In this document: positions 7,029 through 7,395 of the stretch, in pieces
Position numbering within the stretch: position 1 is the stretch's first letter
Layout: every line of letters begins with the position of its first letter
NCBI GenBank assembly: GCA_031267855.1
Contig: JAIRYH010000136.1
Coordinates: forward strand, 1-7,395
Reading direction: 5' to 3'
DNA from: Prevotellaceae bacterium
Lineage (GTDB): Bacteria > Bacteroidota > Bacteroidia > Bacteroidales > UBA932
DNA: 7,395 bases
The notes under the pieces: model-generated
What the model saw: only the letters and a program-made list of their open reading frames with translations
Databases searched by the model: none
What the model was told of the DNA's origin: nothing
Program-made: the position numbers and the translations under genes

Positions 7029-7104
7029 AATTATGAGTTATGAGTTGTCTTGCGCCATGACGCGCCTGCCGCAACTCATAACTCATAACTCATAACTCAT
7101 AATT
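7029..7104. repeat. Inverted heptamer arrays (AACTCAT) upstream of purC
   Basis: Two ATGAGTT units (7033-7046) face four AACTCAT units (7073-7100) across a 24-nt core. Two alternative perfect pairings exist: an inner 16-bp stem (7032-7047 with 7072-7087) and an outer 18-bp stem (7029-7046 with 7087-7104), so the structure can slide in register. The core holds a small GCGC/GCGC inner pairing (7052-7055 with 7062-7065). The left arm overlaps the expected -33 region of the candidate purC promoter. The unit differs at two of seven positions from the AATTCTT array beyond the other end of purC. Confidence 0.9.
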
Positions 7105-7156
7105 AAAGCAGCCGACCGATGCTCTTTTACATTCCGGGTGCTTTTATTCTGCTTTA
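7104..7156. repeat. Inverted repeat TAAAGCAG / CTGCTTTA
   Basis: TAAAGCAG at 7104-7111 pairs perfectly with CTGCTTTA at 7149-7156 (8 bp, 37-nt loop). A competing partner for AAAGCA is TGCTTT at 7139-7144. Read on the minus strand, the loop contains two imperfect copies of a TAAAAG...GCA...CGG motif. It abuts the outer heptamer arm. Its function is unknown; it may be a small structured RNA or the edge of a miniature element. Confidence 0.4.
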
Positions 7157-7190
7157 GGAATCTCGAAAATTTCAATGCATTAGAATAAAA
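7142..7190. repeat. Inverted repeat TTTTATTCT / AGAATAAAA
   Basis: TTTTATTCT (7142-7150) and AGAATAAAA (7182-7190) are perfect 9-bp reverse complements separated by 31 nt. The left arm shares bases 7149-7150 with the right arm of the TAAAGCAG repeat, so the two hairpins are mutually exclusive. The AT-rich stem is weak as RNA. It could equally be a protein-binding DNA site. Confidence 0.4.
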
Positions 7191-7220
7191 CAAAACCAAT
7201 CTGTATAAACGTGGGTTTTG
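7191..7220 (-). terminator. Possible intrinsic terminator facing left
   Basis: CAAAACC at 7191-7197 pairs with GGTTTTG at 7214-7220 (7 bp, 16-nt loop). Read on the minus strand the stem is followed directly by TTTTATTCT, a T-rich tail, and it begins two bases after the TAA (7225-7223) that closes an edge-truncated minus-strand frame. This layout fits a terminator for a gene entering from the right edge. The stem is AT-rich, so the call is tentative. Confidence 0.3.
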
Positions 7221-7395
7221 ACTTATTTAATGCAGGGGTGCTCGAGAACCTCTAACGTGATAAGTTTAGTCCGCGTAATGCCCGAAACCCATAACATACC
7301 TGCTTCACCTGCCGCAGTAGCCCTGCCGGAAACACCCCTGCAACGCCCTGACGACACGGCTGTTTGCCCCTCCGGAAACCCGCATGGTTCTACAC

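Larger units (their letters stand above)
7105..7395. other. Right-edge region with no recognised gene; open on both strands
   Basis: I see no recognisable gene, tRNA or rRNA here. The first half (7105-7220) holds the three inverted repeats listed separately. From about 7223 to the edge both strands are open. On the plus strand ATG at 7230, or ATG at 7278 beginning MPETHNIPASP, leads a frame that runs off the edge without a stop. On the minus strand a frame entering from the edge ends ...ITRTKLITLEVLEHPCIK with TAA at 7225-7223, close to a terminator-like hairpin. Neither translation resembles a family I can name. A plus-strand start would be divergent from purC; a minus-strand end would be an upstream co-directional gene. 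I cannot choose between them, and both may be fortuitous. Confidence 0.35.

Noticed and set aside
7029..7104. Terminal inverted repeats of an insertion sequence
   Set aside because: Only 24 bp lies between the arms, and no transposase or clear target duplication is visible.

Overview
The window reads as part of a Bacteroidota chromosome, most likely order Bacteroidales. The support is a periplasmic protein joining three LysM domains to a type 1 periplasmic-binding fold (an architecture familiar from that phylum), a long single-domain SAICAR synthase of 319 residues, gene starts that mostly lack Shine-Dalgarno sequences, and a TAnnTTTG-type -7 element upstream of purC. The genus cannot be named from the sequence alone.

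All four confident genes lie on the minus strand, so transcription runs from right to left: purC (6967-6008), the LysM/PBP1 protein (5926-3989), rlmH (3989-3525) and a very large membrane histidine kinase (3528-88). The last three are tightly packed. The LysM gene stop and the rlmH start share one base (TAGTG), and the rlmH stop and the kinase start overlap as ATGA. The 81-bp gap after purC holds no recognisable terminator. It is filled by a heptamer repeat array, so read-through from purC is possible but unproven. Two hairpins follow the kinase stop at the left edge, and the outer one is terminator-like.

The mix of functions is one housekeeping purine enzyme, one 23S rRNA methyltransferase and two cell-envelope proteins. 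The most suggestive pairing is the peptidoglycan-anchored, ligand-binding-like protein with the multi-sensor kinase in one translationally linked block. It recalls systems in which a periplasmic binding protein feeds a histidine kinase, but nothing in the window proves a functional link, and no response regulator is present.

Both intergenic regions flanking purC carry related AT-rich heptamer arrays (consensus AAYTCWT on the plus strand). One array runs into the purC reading frame and supplies its last two sense codons and its stop. The other forms a long inverted repeat upstream of the purC promoter. The right-hand 290 bp (7105-7395) contain no recognisable gene. They hold three nested or adjacent inverted repeats, followed by about 170 bp that is open on both strands and runs off the edge.
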